Positions 23,017-33,937 of a stretch of 64,000 nucleotides of DNA are shown piece after piece. Within the stretch, counting starts at the first letter, position 1, and each line of letters begins with the position of its first letter. The notes under the pieces were generated by a model that saw nothing but the letters and a program-made list of their open reading frames with translations, did not search any database and was not told the DNA's origin. Location: contig NW_021940926.1 of assembly GCF_004337985.1 (NCBI RefSeq), positions 282,668-346,667 on the forward strand, written 5' to 3'. This DNA is from Pyricularia pennisetigena (Eukaryota > Ascomycota > Sordariomycetes > Magnaporthales > Pyriculariaceae). A program made the translations under genes and the position numbers.

Positions 23017-23225
23017 TGTAAATTTCTAAGCGAAATCTACCAATGCAATTCCCGCCGCAATGGTTCCGCTAATAAGGGTCGCCAGGGTTAACATATACCA
23101 GCTGAAGATTGTAATACAATGGGACAAATAAATTGAAAATTGAAAATTGGAAACTGTGGATGTGGCAAAAACTTAAAGACAAAGGCCTCGAATTGTTAAT
23201 GTCATGCGGCTAGAATCAGAATTAT

Positions 23226-24498
23226 ATTTGGGGGTTGTACGTTGTGGACCCCCTCAAAGAGGGGGTTACAAGATTCTGATTCACGACAAAATCGTGGGCC
23301 ACCAACCTGTTTGAAAATCCGGACAAATATGTACCTTACCGACATTAAAACAAATATAATAGGCCCAGAACAGCCCCGGTATATATAATTTTAATATATT
23401 AACAATCTGTGTAAAATAATAGCTATTATAAAACTTAGTCGCATTTTATACGGATTTTCCCCAAATTTATAAAAACAATATTTAGCAAAATAGGTACTTA
23501 CGTATACGCATTTTCAACCCCCGGTTAAATAACTATATAAAATAGAACAAATATAGGGGAAAATTAAATTTTATTTTGATTTGCAAAAATTGACCAAATA
23601 TGACAAATTTTGCCATTAAAATAATATATCAATCAAATTATTTGCAAAAAACCGAATTCCCATACTAAATATTAAAAGATTAAATAACTTAATTGATAAT
23701 TAATTATAATAAATTCCGTAAATTATTTAACAGAAAAGTAAAAATACGATTCGAATTGCAGTACAAACTTTTAAATGATGAATATTTATTTTAAGTAAAA
23801 TAGTTAATTACAAAATTAGAAATTAAATATCTATATATATTCCCTATATAAAACTTCTATTTTTTTAATTTTTATAATAATAAAAAAAGAGTTTATTTAA
23901 ATATTATTTTTGCTAATACAAGTATTAAATATATAAAACTTTAAAATTTTGTTTTAAGCTTAACTTATATACTACTATTTTTTATTTTCTGGTAAATATT
24001 TTACCAAATTTATTATATTTAATTATTCATTAAATTATTTAATTTTTTAATATTTAGTATGGGAATTCGGTTTTTTGCAAATAATTTGGTCAATATATTA
24101 TTTTATTGGCAAAATTTGTCATTTTTGGTCAATTTTTGCAAATCGAAATAAAATAAAATTTTCCCCCATATTTGTACTATTTTATATAATTATGTAACCA
24201 GTGGTCGAAAATGCAAGTACGCAAGTACCAATTCTGTAAGTTTTGACAAATAACCAACTATTTAAAAGCTTGAGAAATATTAAAAAATTATTTTTAACAT
24301 TAATAGACAGCGGTATTGCATAATATCTTTTTGTTGTCCCCATCTGATTTAATTTCGACTTATAATAAGCGTTTAAATGTGGGTAAGGGACATACTTTTC
24401 CGGATTTTCAAACAGGTTGGTGGCTCACGATTTTGTCGTAAATCAGAATTTTGTAACCCCCTCTTTAAGGGGGCCCACAATCGCACAGCCCCCAAATA
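23226..24498. repeat. 1.27-kb fold-back (inverted repeat) structure
   Basis: Left arm 23226 to about 23745 and right arm about 23978 to 24498 are inverted copies. Landmarks are GAATTC at 23654 and 24063 and the outermost GTGGGCC/CACAATCGCACAGC blocks. All share one centre near 23862, so the arms are collinear with almost no net indel. Arm ends match the dispersed copy at 1691-1773. The arms differ by point changes and the middle third is most diverged. It is either a fold-back transposon or two head-to-head copies of a repeat. Confidence 0.8.
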
Positions 24499-24504
24499 GT
24501 TAAT

Positions 24505-25889
24505 TCGAAGCCAAATATTTTCTGGACTTTTCTAGCACGTCCTCAAAAGAAACAATTTGGCGATGTGGGCAACGTCCTTATACCAGATACTTTGCTGAGA
24601 TTATTTATACGCTTAATCAAAAACTGGTTTTTGCAAACCTCGTCACCATAACCATATAACTACTAGTCGGGGCTAGGTTAAAATAAAATGCGGTTTATAA
24701 TGTGTGCTTTAAAGCCCAATAAATTGTAGATTAAATATATTTAAAGGTGCGGTATCCCCTGCTAATGCAAATAATATATTGAATATGCGAACCTATTAAA
24801 CCGTTTCCGGTCTGGTTTTTTGTTATTTTGGCAATTTTACCCTCCGTTTTTTAATTATTATAAATTTTATCCCTAAAATTCCTTTGCCAATGCGTGCTGA
24901 AAATTATAAAAATGGTTGCCTAATTTAAGCCAAAAGCCTGTTTTGGTTACATTTGGTCGTTTGTTAGTTACGGGATTGCAACCTTAGCTATCTTGTTGGA
25001 ATAAACCCGTTACAAAACGTATACCTTAAAAATTCAGCATTAACTTCACCCCCGATTCTTTAACCTCCCTAATGACGATAAACAATAATCCGGAAGAATT
25101 GGAAGGTGAAACGGCTACTACTACGACTGCAGTCAAATTCGTTTCTTCAAGCGTTTTCGTGCAATCAAATTGCTGGGACAGCTTAACTTACCGCAAAAGA
25201 ACACTGTATGATATGCGCATAGGTGTCTGCCAAAAACATTCACTGACATCCAAAAATCCATCAAAATCGAGCGAATTGGATGCGGAAACTCACAGCCCCC
25301 CTTTCCGTCACGCTTTAGGATTTTATATTAAAAATTAAATAAAACATTTAAATAATAAAAACCCTCGCATGCGTGGTGGTTTATTTTTGGTCCTTTTAAA
25401 AAAATAATATGGCAATAAAAATTTTATTACCTTTTAACCATCGGCTATTTTGCGACCTTATATATTATCCACTTTTATTATTTTCAAACCCGTATATTGG
25501 AAATAAAAACGATTATTTTAATAATTCGTCAATTGCGTCGAAAAATCGGCCATACCATTTATCCTCAAATTGTTTCAAAATAAACCCGCACCTATATTAC
25601 CATTTTTTAAATCCATGAAAAATAAAGTTTTAATAACGCCAAATTTATCCGTCGCGAAACCAACGCCGAAACCATATTTTATAAACCGTATATTTCCACT
25701 ATACCTATTTTTGGCGGAGGGTTTTTGGGATAAATTATTTCGAAAAACAGCCCAAAAATGTCGGGCGAATTTGTTTAAAATGGGCATAAATTCGCAAATA
25801 ATAAAAAAATTGGTTTCGAAAATGCTGGATAAACAAATATAAAATGGGGATTTTTATTTTTAAAAGTTAATAATTAAATAACAAAAAAT
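24505..25889. other. AT-rich sequence with a short undamaged island
   Basis: No gene recognised. About 25072-25338 is less AT-rich and open on the plus strand for 88 codons without recognisable domains. It may be a fragment that escaped RIP. Confidence 0.35.
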
Positions 25890-26357
25890 TTACGAGCAAA
25901 CGTTTGCAGGCCCTGCGTTCCAAAAAATGTCCGTTAAAATTAATAACGAAGGTAAAAATTGCAACCGAATAATCGAAATAATAACGGTAAAATTAACAAT
26001 ATTTAAAATAAATAAAACGCCGAATTTCTGGGCCCAACGCATTTTAAGCGGAAAGATAATCGGAATTGGCAATATAAACAAAATATAATCGGAAATAATA
26101 TTGGAAATTGCGATCGCCATATATAGGACCGCTGCATTAAAACAGTAACCCGTACCCAATAATTTTGGCACCCAAAAAAACCTAATGGGTTTGCAACCAA
26201 AAAAAACATATTTGCAATAATAATCGTATAAAGGCCAATTGCGCAAATGGTGGTCCAAATTATACGGTGGTATTATAAAATCGGCGTAATTTTTCGGTAA
26301 AATAGCAATATCGAAATTTTCGTAAAACCGTTGCAAAAAATAAAAAAAACGCAGCAA
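25890..26357 (-). pseudogene. fungal rhodopsin/SAT4-like integral membrane protein fragment
   Basis: 155 residues stay open on the minus strand and match the middle of the fungal Rhodopsin_dom_fungi (SAT4-like) family. They show an FFGCKPIRFFW segment (usually CxPIxxxW), then GYCFNAAVLYMAIAISNIISD, then a membrane helix ILFILPIPIIFPLKM, the QKFGVLFILNIVNF helix and a SIIRL motif. That is helices III-VI of the seven-helix fold. The N- and C-terminal helices are missing or broken. The region is as AT-rich as its neighbours, so this is a RIP-hit copy. Confidence 0.75.
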
Positions 26358-26654
26358 TATATAAAATTTATATTTAAACGAACTGTTAAAATTGTAAAAA
26401 ACAGAAAAACAGGCAAAAATGGTAAATCGTAATATTTTAAAATGGTATTATTTATAAAGGAAACCAGCCATAATTTGTTAATTTATGCAAAAATTTAATT
26501 CCCAGATTTTCAAACGTATGGGAAAACCGGCTTTGTCGGGGTAAACGTTATAATATTATCGAAATTGCACAACCGCGTTTTTAAATCCTTCCGCGTCGTA
26601 AAATTTCGGGTCGGGGTCCCAGCCTCTCCATTGGATTTAATATTAAAATACATT

Positions 26655-26930
26655 TTATAATATCCGCGAAAAAATTACCCGTTCGATTTCCCATTTTTTT
26701 TCGTTGGTATTTTTTAACGCGTCGATTATTTTGTTTTCGGGCCTTTTTGCGGTTTGTCCGTCCAACGGATTACGTAGGTCCAACCGAAAACGGTCGGTAT
26801 AAAATACGCGGTTTTTTTTCCAAAAATTTGGCAATTCCAAATGGTAAAAATACCCCCATTTTTTTTTAATTATATAATTATATTTGGTTAACGGATAATT
26901 TAATTTATCTTTAGAACGGTCCGTTACCAA
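26655..26930 (-). pseudogene. gypsy Pol C-terminal fragment (integrase tail to chromodomain)
   Basis: 91 residues resemble the integrase C-terminal/chromodomain linker of fungal chromoviruses: an HLELPNFWKKNRVFYTDRFR block (the usual form has the order L-P-x-x-W-x-x-x-x-V-F-H) followed by PLDGQ and WEIERVIFSRIL. It is RIP-shifted and ends at a solo LTR two bases away, so it belongs to an older, broken gypsy. Confidence 0.7.
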
Positions 26931-26931
26931 A

Positions 26932-27146
26932 TGTGAGGATTAGGCCACCAGACCCACCCTCAGAATCACCACTCCACTCACCAGCCACACTAGGCCCAGG
27001 GCGTGCAAAGGGTCCACTCACCCCGGATTTAAAACGCGTCTCTCCAGCGCGCCGTCAATTGTAATTTCTCTCTTCTCTTCAGTTTAGAATTTTCGTCGAT
27101 AGCGCCTAATACACTGAGGTTCTCCAATGTATGCCTGGCCGTGACA
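26932..27146 (+). mobile_element. solo LTR of a related gypsy family
   Basis: 215 bp with TGTGAGG...CGTGACA ends. Its right third is recognisably related to the 193-bp LTR family (GAATTTTCGTCGATAG against GAATCTTCGTCGATAG, and CCTGGCCGTGACA at the end). The same self-primer position reads AGTTTAGAAT. The sequence is not RIP-damaged. No 5-bp target duplication is visible (CCAAA left, GCACC right). It lies at the switch from AT-rich to balanced DNA. Confidence 0.75.
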
Positions 27147-27470
27147 GCACCCATTATTATATGGCCTATTTTAATTTTATTTTAATGCGAATTTTATTTT
27201 TACCCATTTTTTTTACAAATTATCAAAAAAAACAGTGCGCATTTAATTAAATTATTGTCGTAAAAATTGCGCGTTGGTGGTAACCATTTCGCAAAAACAA
27301 ACAGTATCGTAAACCGAATAAAAGTAACCAAATCCTAAACATGCTACGTACATCCGTGGTATCCCTGTCATTTGGCTATTTTCCGACCCATTTTGGACAT
27401 TCCCTTGTCTTTTCGCCTCTGTCCCCTGTCGCCCATTCCCGGTCGCCCTAACAGTTTCCAGCATTTAAAT

Positions 27471-27650
27471 CTAGCAATCGCCCATTTGCAATTCCCAAAA
27501 TTCGAATCCAGCAATTACCCACCTGCAATTCCCAGCATTGGAATCCAGCAATCGCCCACCTGCAATTCCCAAAATTCGAATCCAGCAATCACCCACCTGA
27601 AATTCCCAGCATTGGAATCCAGCAATCGCCCACCAGCAGTTCGCAAATCT
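27471..27650 (+). repeat. 37-bp tandem repeat (about 4.6 units)
   Basis: AGCAAT recurs at 27473, 27510, 27547, 27584 and 27621, an exact 37-bp period. Two unit versions alternate (…CCCAAAATTCGAAT and …CCCAGCATTGGAAT), so the higher-order period is 74 bp. The unit is not a multiple of three, so it is not a protein repeat. It sits just upstream of a putative gene. Confidence 0.92.
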
Positions 27651-27673
27651 CGAATTCTCGCATCGCTAGCCCA

Positions 27674-28428
27674 ATGCAGGAAATTCTATCTACACTGCGA
27701 TCAATTATTTGGTCTTTGGGGAAATCTTTCGATTCGAATGAAATAAGCGATTTGACCAGTCAATTCAATTGTCTTCTAACAGTCCACAAAAAACTCTTCC
27801 GTAAACGGCTCTTAACCGTCGATGACCGAGTTGCTAAACCCAGTCTGAACCGCCTAGAGGCCTTTTTGCTCCTCGTTTATGAGCCGGATGCTGATAAGTT
27901 TATGTCAAGTTTCAGGAAGCTTGATTATAAGAACATAATCGCTCTTGGCCTGGTTGTCACAGTCAAATTTCTGAACTCCCCTGGGGACCAGCTCAACGAA
28001 CTTCCTAATGTCGCTGCATACGTAGTGCAACAGCTGGACAGCCGGATATTTGCTGAAGAAATCTTCAACGTCATTGCCAGGGTTCACACCATCAGGTAGG
28101 TACCCAAATGTTAGGCATTAACCATGAAAAGATATTTTCGCCACTGATTAACCCCACTTTACTTGAGAAATCCACACTAATCCCACTTTTATGGAGGATC
28201 CTAACGCTTACTAATTATACTATCGATATGGATTCAATCCCGGCGTCCCCCTTCCAAAAAGCCCTGTCTGCCCCCGCCAGCCACCTTGACAACCCCAGCT
28301 GGCCACTTGTCGACTCAGCAAACATAATGAAAGGCCACCACTTTCTCAGACATCACGGAGATTTTGGATATATGGCACGGGCCGTTTGTATTTTCGCTGA
28401 TGAAATGATTTCGGTGCCAATGAAATAA
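27674..28428 (+). CDS. hypothetical protein, two putative exons
   Basis: Exon 1 runs from ATG 27674 to about 28095 and ends at a good donor (CAG|GTAGGT). A second exon from about 28196 (acceptor ATGGAG) keeps frame to the stop at 28428, giving roughly 218 residues. Exon 1 is mostly helical, with a segment ALGLVVTVKFLN that faintly recalls the cyclin-box helix found in the cyclin at 37 kb, but this is too weak to name it. A 37-bp minisatellite lies immediately upstream. Gene structure is inferred from frame and splice sites only. Confidence 0.4.
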
Positions 28429-30672
28429 GGAGTATGGCGGTTTGACAAAGAAAAAACAGTGTTTCCCAAAACAGCAAAGGATCTCGTTTTGCGGTTCAAT
28501 ATGGAATATGTATGTGTGCACCACCCAACACAAATTAGCAATCGGAAAAATTAAAAAAACAGTTTCACCTAGTCGTTAGTGACGCAAAACTCCTAAGACA
28601 AAAAATAGAATGGGACGAAGCTCTGGATATTGTCTGGATTGAAACTGAAGTACTCTCAGAGCAGACCCGGATGGCAGTATTCATCGTACTTACGAAGCCA
28701 CTTACGCCACTCGAGTCCCAAAACGAAATGACAATCCAAGGAGAACCGTCGCACGGCGCAAACCTCCCAATGGGTCGAAAAGCAGCGCCGGAGTTATGCG
28801 ATCGTAGATCCAGAGAAGTTCTGAGCATACCATTCCTACTGCAGCCCAATAATTTGATCACCAATCCGGAGGTATGTAAAGGAATCCTTGAGGATTAACA
28901 GGTCGGGTTATAAGAGGTTCCAAGGCCAAACGCCTGGATATAGTGTCTGACAAACATGAATTTCACATTAATGCTATTTGAAAAGGCGACCAGAGGAGGG
29001 ATTGCTTCCGACACCCCGGAAATGCAATCTACTGTCTGTTTCGTCGAGTCAGAGGCAGAACCAGACTCCTCGCGCGAACATGCCTTACAACCAGGTGATG
29101 TTATCCAGCTATATGGAGGTGCCGGAATTCGGGTAACAGGTGGAGGAGTATATGCAATCGCCATACGGTACCGCACATATCCACAATCTGAAAAGCAGAA
29201 GTAGAGGACAAGCAGAAGAACAAACAGAAGGGCAGTATAAACAACAGGAAAATAGGAGGAAGAAAAAGCAGGAAAAGAATAGATAAGTTTAAATAAAGCT
29301 TATTCATTTTTCCGAACAAAGAAAATAGCGGACTAAACGAAATGGAGAGCTCTTGTAATCGCGTGCATCGAACCGGATGCCGTTGGGGCCAGCGGGAACA
29401 AATCCATCGTGCAGCTCCAGTATCGGCACCACATTTTTTGCCGCCAAATAACGCCAAAACAGCCCATAAGCATGATTTGCTTCAATATAGCCATTGTCTA
29501 CAGCAAGCTGGGTCCTTTGTTTACGTGGATTGCAAACGAGTGCGACGAAAAAAGACGTCTGCTAGGCGACCTGCCAGCCGGTCTGGTCTTGCCAAATGCA
29601 TCGGTTGTGATTTTTCCCTTAGGCGTGCGTTGTGGCCTCAGGGTGACGTCAGAGCTTTGCAGCGGCGAGGCTAGTTATCGGGGTTCGTGGTATGCGGGAC
29701 ATCATGCTACACGGCAAGCGAAATGTTGCGAGGTCGCTGTAAAGGCGAGCTGTGGCCCCGGGTAAATGCAGCGATCCCCTCATTGCCGAGCTCTCATTGC
29801 TGTGCATACCGATTATGATATGTGGTTAGCGTCGTGGTAGTTGCGCCAAGACCTCCCGATTATCGGCAAAAAGTGGAAGTAACACCTTGGCCGCCGACCG
29901 TGAGAACGGGCTGGCTCAAAACGAGAGGTTGTGGCTGATGAATCGAGCGAGGAGGTACAAAGGAGTTTCTTTTGCAATAGTATACGGCTCCAGGCACTGA
30001 TTGTTATCGAGTAGTTTACGCCACCATACGAGCCAGCAGTGCGGAGAAAAATCACGTAGACGCGCTTTCACAACGCCCACGCCCCCTCGAACCGCGTTCT
30101 ATGGGGAAACGCACATCCATGTCGTTGCCAAGCTCGCGCATCTTATCGACCCGCAGCTGGACACAGTAGTGCTATCGCCGAGATAGAAGCAAGTACGAAA
30201 GGTTTCAATCGGCCACACCCAGCAGATCTTCCACCTTGAGATGGGCAGGCCCCTGTCGGGGGTATCCCCGGAATCCAGCCAGGTTGGACAGGGCGGCTGT
30301 CTCCACACATCCCACCAGGTTGGAAGATCTGTCAGTAATTTCGTGAGCTCGGTTGGTTGCGTCGTGTTGGGAATGCTACTTCGCAATCCCAGGTCGCATT
30401 GCTTCTCGGAATGGTTGAAACCCCAATCGTAGAAACATGCATCCACTCGCGAAAGCCAAAGATGTATCAATCTGGCTAGCCGCCATGCGACGGTGGGCGC
30501 AGGGGTCGACCAACCCCTGTTGCCAACTGGTGGTTCGACTTGCGACTATCAACTTGTATAACTGCATTGTTCCTAGATTCCTGCCCAGTACATTTTTGGA
30601 GACACTGCATCACAAACATCTCCGATATACTCCTTTACAGTTCTACAGGTTCGGCTGCCTGTGTACAACGTT
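28429..30672 (+). other. balanced-composition region with unassigned short ORFs
   Basis: No product recognised. About 28586-28898 and 28956-29204 are open on the plus strand. The second ends in a compact block LQPGDVIQLYGGAGIRVTGGG that looks like real protein, so these may be exons of one unnamed gene. Nothing could be assigned in 29205-30672, which includes the upstream region of the zinc-cluster regulator. Confidence 0.35.
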
Positions 30673-33600
30673 ATGGCCGACGCAGTCTGTCAGACCTCGT
30701 GGCATGCGCCCGGGCATTCCATACCGTCGCCTGTGTCGCCGCCTACCCAGAACCCAACACACCAGTCTCTCGTCCAGCTACAGCATCACGCGCATCCGCC
30801 GCAGTCGTCACCATCCGCTCCTTCAGACCACGGCCGCGCCTATACACAACCATACCCAACGAAAAACATATCTGGGCATAGCATACCGCAATCCCATGTG
30901 CCGTTTCAGCCTCCCCATCCACCGCCATCCGATAGCCGAAGAGAGCCTAGCTTTGGCAATGGCCAATCTGTCCTCCGGCCGCCGCCGCCCCCCTCTGAAC
31001 ACGGCCACGGCTATATACAGTCACCACACGAGCCCTCGCCACCCACGCACAACACGTATCCGGCGCCTTGCCAGGGGTGCCAGGACTACAGCCCATATGG
31101 AGCGCCAGCATCGGTAGCGGCTAGCAAGCAGCGACCCAAGCACCAGCGCGTATCACAGGTATGTTTTTTGAGAACTTGGCCGCTTTCTTGCAACCTGGAA
31201 TGCTAACACGCGGTGGCGCAAGGCTTGCGATCGTTGCCGGCTTCTCAAAGCTAAATGCGATGAGCAAAAGCCCTGCAAGAACTGCAAGGAGAAAAATGAG
31301 CAATGCAACTATAAAGAGCCGATTGTTAAGCAGTAAGTACATTTTTATTTCGACTGTTCATGTCCCGCCGAGGCTAATGTCGGGCGCGCCCGCAAAGTCA
31401 AGACAAGGTTCAAACCGAGGTACTTGAGGTGGTCCAAGCCATTAATTCAAAGTTGGATTCAAAGTTTAAAGCATTGGATGATCGCTTTGATGTTCTCGAA
31501 GATGCCATCGGGGCAATAGCTGCTGCGCTGGGCATCGGTGCATTGCCAGCTATCCCCAAAGCCATCAAGGTCGAACAGTCAGGGAGCAAAGATGCCGTTT
31601 CAAACGTGCAGGCATCACCCAACTCGGGCCGCGGCGAGCTCGCCGACGAGTCACGACTCGAAGTAGCGCCACCGGCGATTACATGCAAATACATAGTGAA
31701 GGAGGCCGAGGAGCCAATACCGCTTCTGGATGACGACGGACCTATTCCACCTGGCTCACCTATACCAGTTGGCAAACCGGCGATACCCGAGAACCACACG
31801 ACGGGAGCCGGCAATTTGCTCAAATGGTCAGCGATCCACAACCTTGTGGGCAGCCTCTTGAAGGATCATGGCATCAAACATCCAGAAGCCTACCCTCTCA
31901 AAATCGAGGAAAGTAGGAGTTTTCTCCATCTATATGGGCGGGGCGAGGGCAACAAGAGAGATGGTTTGAAGGAGGTTCCCAACGATTTTGGACTTTTCAC
32001 CTCTAACCCCAACGACGTGGCCCCATCACCGTCTTCCAACAACGATTGGGGCCATATGGATATTATGGAACTTGCGCCGTACAGTCCACAGAATTCTGCA
32101 TTAACCTCTGACACAAAAGCGACTCCTCGCAGGACGCCCGGGGGACTTAGGCTGGATGCCGAACACGTGCGGAAGCTTGCCACCAGCTACAAGGACAATA
32201 TGCAGAACATGCACCCCATCATTCTGCCCAGGGACCTCGATGATCTGATCACTCAATTCATCCGGAGCGTCCATTCTGTGAAAGCCACTGCAGTGGACCC
32301 TCCGGTCGCAGGGTTTGCAAGCCCTGAAGCGGGCAAGAAACGCAAACGAGAAGATGCCGATTCCAGCTCCGAGGCGTCTAAAACTCAGTTCCAAGGACGG
32401 TCCGCGCTGCCTAGTGACATTAAAACTGCCGTGGTCCTCTGTATTCTTGCCCTGGGCGAGATCTGCCTGCATAAGGATCGTATACCCGATGTTGTCCCTA
32501 TAAATGGCGAAAAGCAAAATCCGGTCTCTGTTCAATATGGCTCTCGGAGCTCTCCGGTCTCTCGAAACGGTATGCCCCCATCCTCTGTCGAGGGGACGCC
32601 GCCGTCGGCCTGTTTCACCTCAACTGGCGGTAAGCGAGCCTCCTTCCAGGGGAGTACGGGTCCCGTGAGGAATGCAGAAATCCCGGGTTTGCAATACCTA
32701 GCTAGTGCCACCGACATTTTGCACAATCAGCTGGGAGACACGTCCATATGGCATGTTTATGCGAACATCCTAGCTGGCCTTTATTACGGCCAGCTAGGGA
32801 GGGTGATGGAGAGCTACTGGCACATTCACCATGCCTGTGTTAAGGCCCAGCATCTACTCCGAAAGTGAGTTTTGAGCACCCAGGGAACCTTGCCGTTGAG
32901 GTTTTACTAAATTTACCAATTTAGCCATTTTTCGCGTCTTACGAGTAGTGCACCTCAGGATATTAAGGACATACACTACTATCTCATCTACTGGACCTGC
33001 ATGCAATTGGAATGGTACGTAACCATTGGGAACCCTTTGTAATCGATGCTAACAATAACCAGCGATATTATTGCCGAGCTCAATCTGCAACAGTCGGGTA
33101 TCAGTAAATACGAGGGAAGCATGCGGCCCCCGAACCTACCGCACATGATCGAATGCGGCATCAATGAGCGTGTCGCCTATAGCTATCACGGGCAAATCTG
33201 GTTACGAAAAACGCTGAATCAGGCGCACACGGAACTTTACGGGCCCAAATCGGAGAGAGAGAAATTTTCCTTGAAACCCTTGGTAGAAACGCTGCTCCAG
33301 AACCTAACACCCGGCGAAGATCGTTGGTGGCCGAAACATCACCCCCTGGAACCCGAAACCCCGGCCGACAACATCCTCGACGCCAGACTCCGAGCCAAGT
33401 ACTGGGGTGCCATTAACATCATCTGTAGACCAGTCATCAAGTCTATCCTCGAAAGGGAATATATCCAGACCAACCAAGTCGACGCAAGCCTCGATCGGAC
33501 AGACCCTCTCAACGAGGAGCTGGACCCTGACGACAGCTTCGTTCGGGATATTGCCAAAAGAGGCATTAACGCGCTCCTACACAGCACCAAAGCCTTCCAT

Positions 33601-33811
33601 GGTCTTAAGGAGACGCGCTATATTGTCACCAACATCTTTGGTACTGCTCAGGCGTAAGTGGCCAAAGTGTTTTGTTTCTGGTTGTGTTCCCTGCTAACAT
33701 ACCTTTTTGCTTTTTTTTCTTTTTTGCAGCCAATGGGGCAACCTGATCACCCTTGCAGCGGTCTACAAGAACAAACACTTGTCGCAGCTTGTTGATCCGA
33801 GAGAGCTCTAG
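30673..33811 (+). CDS. Zn(II)2Cys6 transcription factor, six exons, likely stop-gained
   Basis: Exons 30673-31158, 31223-31332, 31398-32864, 32925-33014, 33063-33653 and 33730-33811 join in frame. The five introns are 48-76 bp with GT-AG ends; the first has a TGCTAAC branch. The product is 941 residues. A Pro/His-rich N-terminus precedes the zinc cluster, with cysteines at 164, 167, 174, 180, 183 and 190 (CX2CX6CX5CX2CX6C), encoded almost alone by exon 2. A short coiled-coil-like linker follows (LDSKFKALDDRFDVLE). Exons 4-6 hold the C-terminal part of a fungal_trans-like domain (YWTCMQLE CDIIAEL… AQWGNL). Family members bind CGG-type sites and regulate catabolism or secondary metabolism; the target is unknown. 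The frame continues open for 41 codons beyond the TAG at 33809, to TAA at 33935-33937, with family-like residues, so the stop looks premature. Confidence 0.88.
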
Positions 33812-33937
33812 TCTCTTTTCGATAAAACGATACAGTTCTTCGATGTCGTTGCGTGTCAATCGAGCGCACTCGAGATCGGCAGGGAAATCCTGGTTGGCTT
33901 GAAGAAATCATTGTTTCCGGACGAAGGGACGCAATAA

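Noticed and set aside
26927..27151. A 5-bp target duplication around the 215-bp LTR
   Set aside because: The flanking 5-mers are CCAAA and GCACC, which do not match even allowing for C-to-T/G-to-A changes.
27471..27650. A CRISPR array
   Set aside because: The repeats are head-to-tail 37-bp units with no unique spacers, in a fungal genome.
28956..29204. A named cupin-like or capsid-like protein
   Set aside because: The LQPGDVIQLYGG block is suggestive, but 82 residues with no other motif do not justify a family name.
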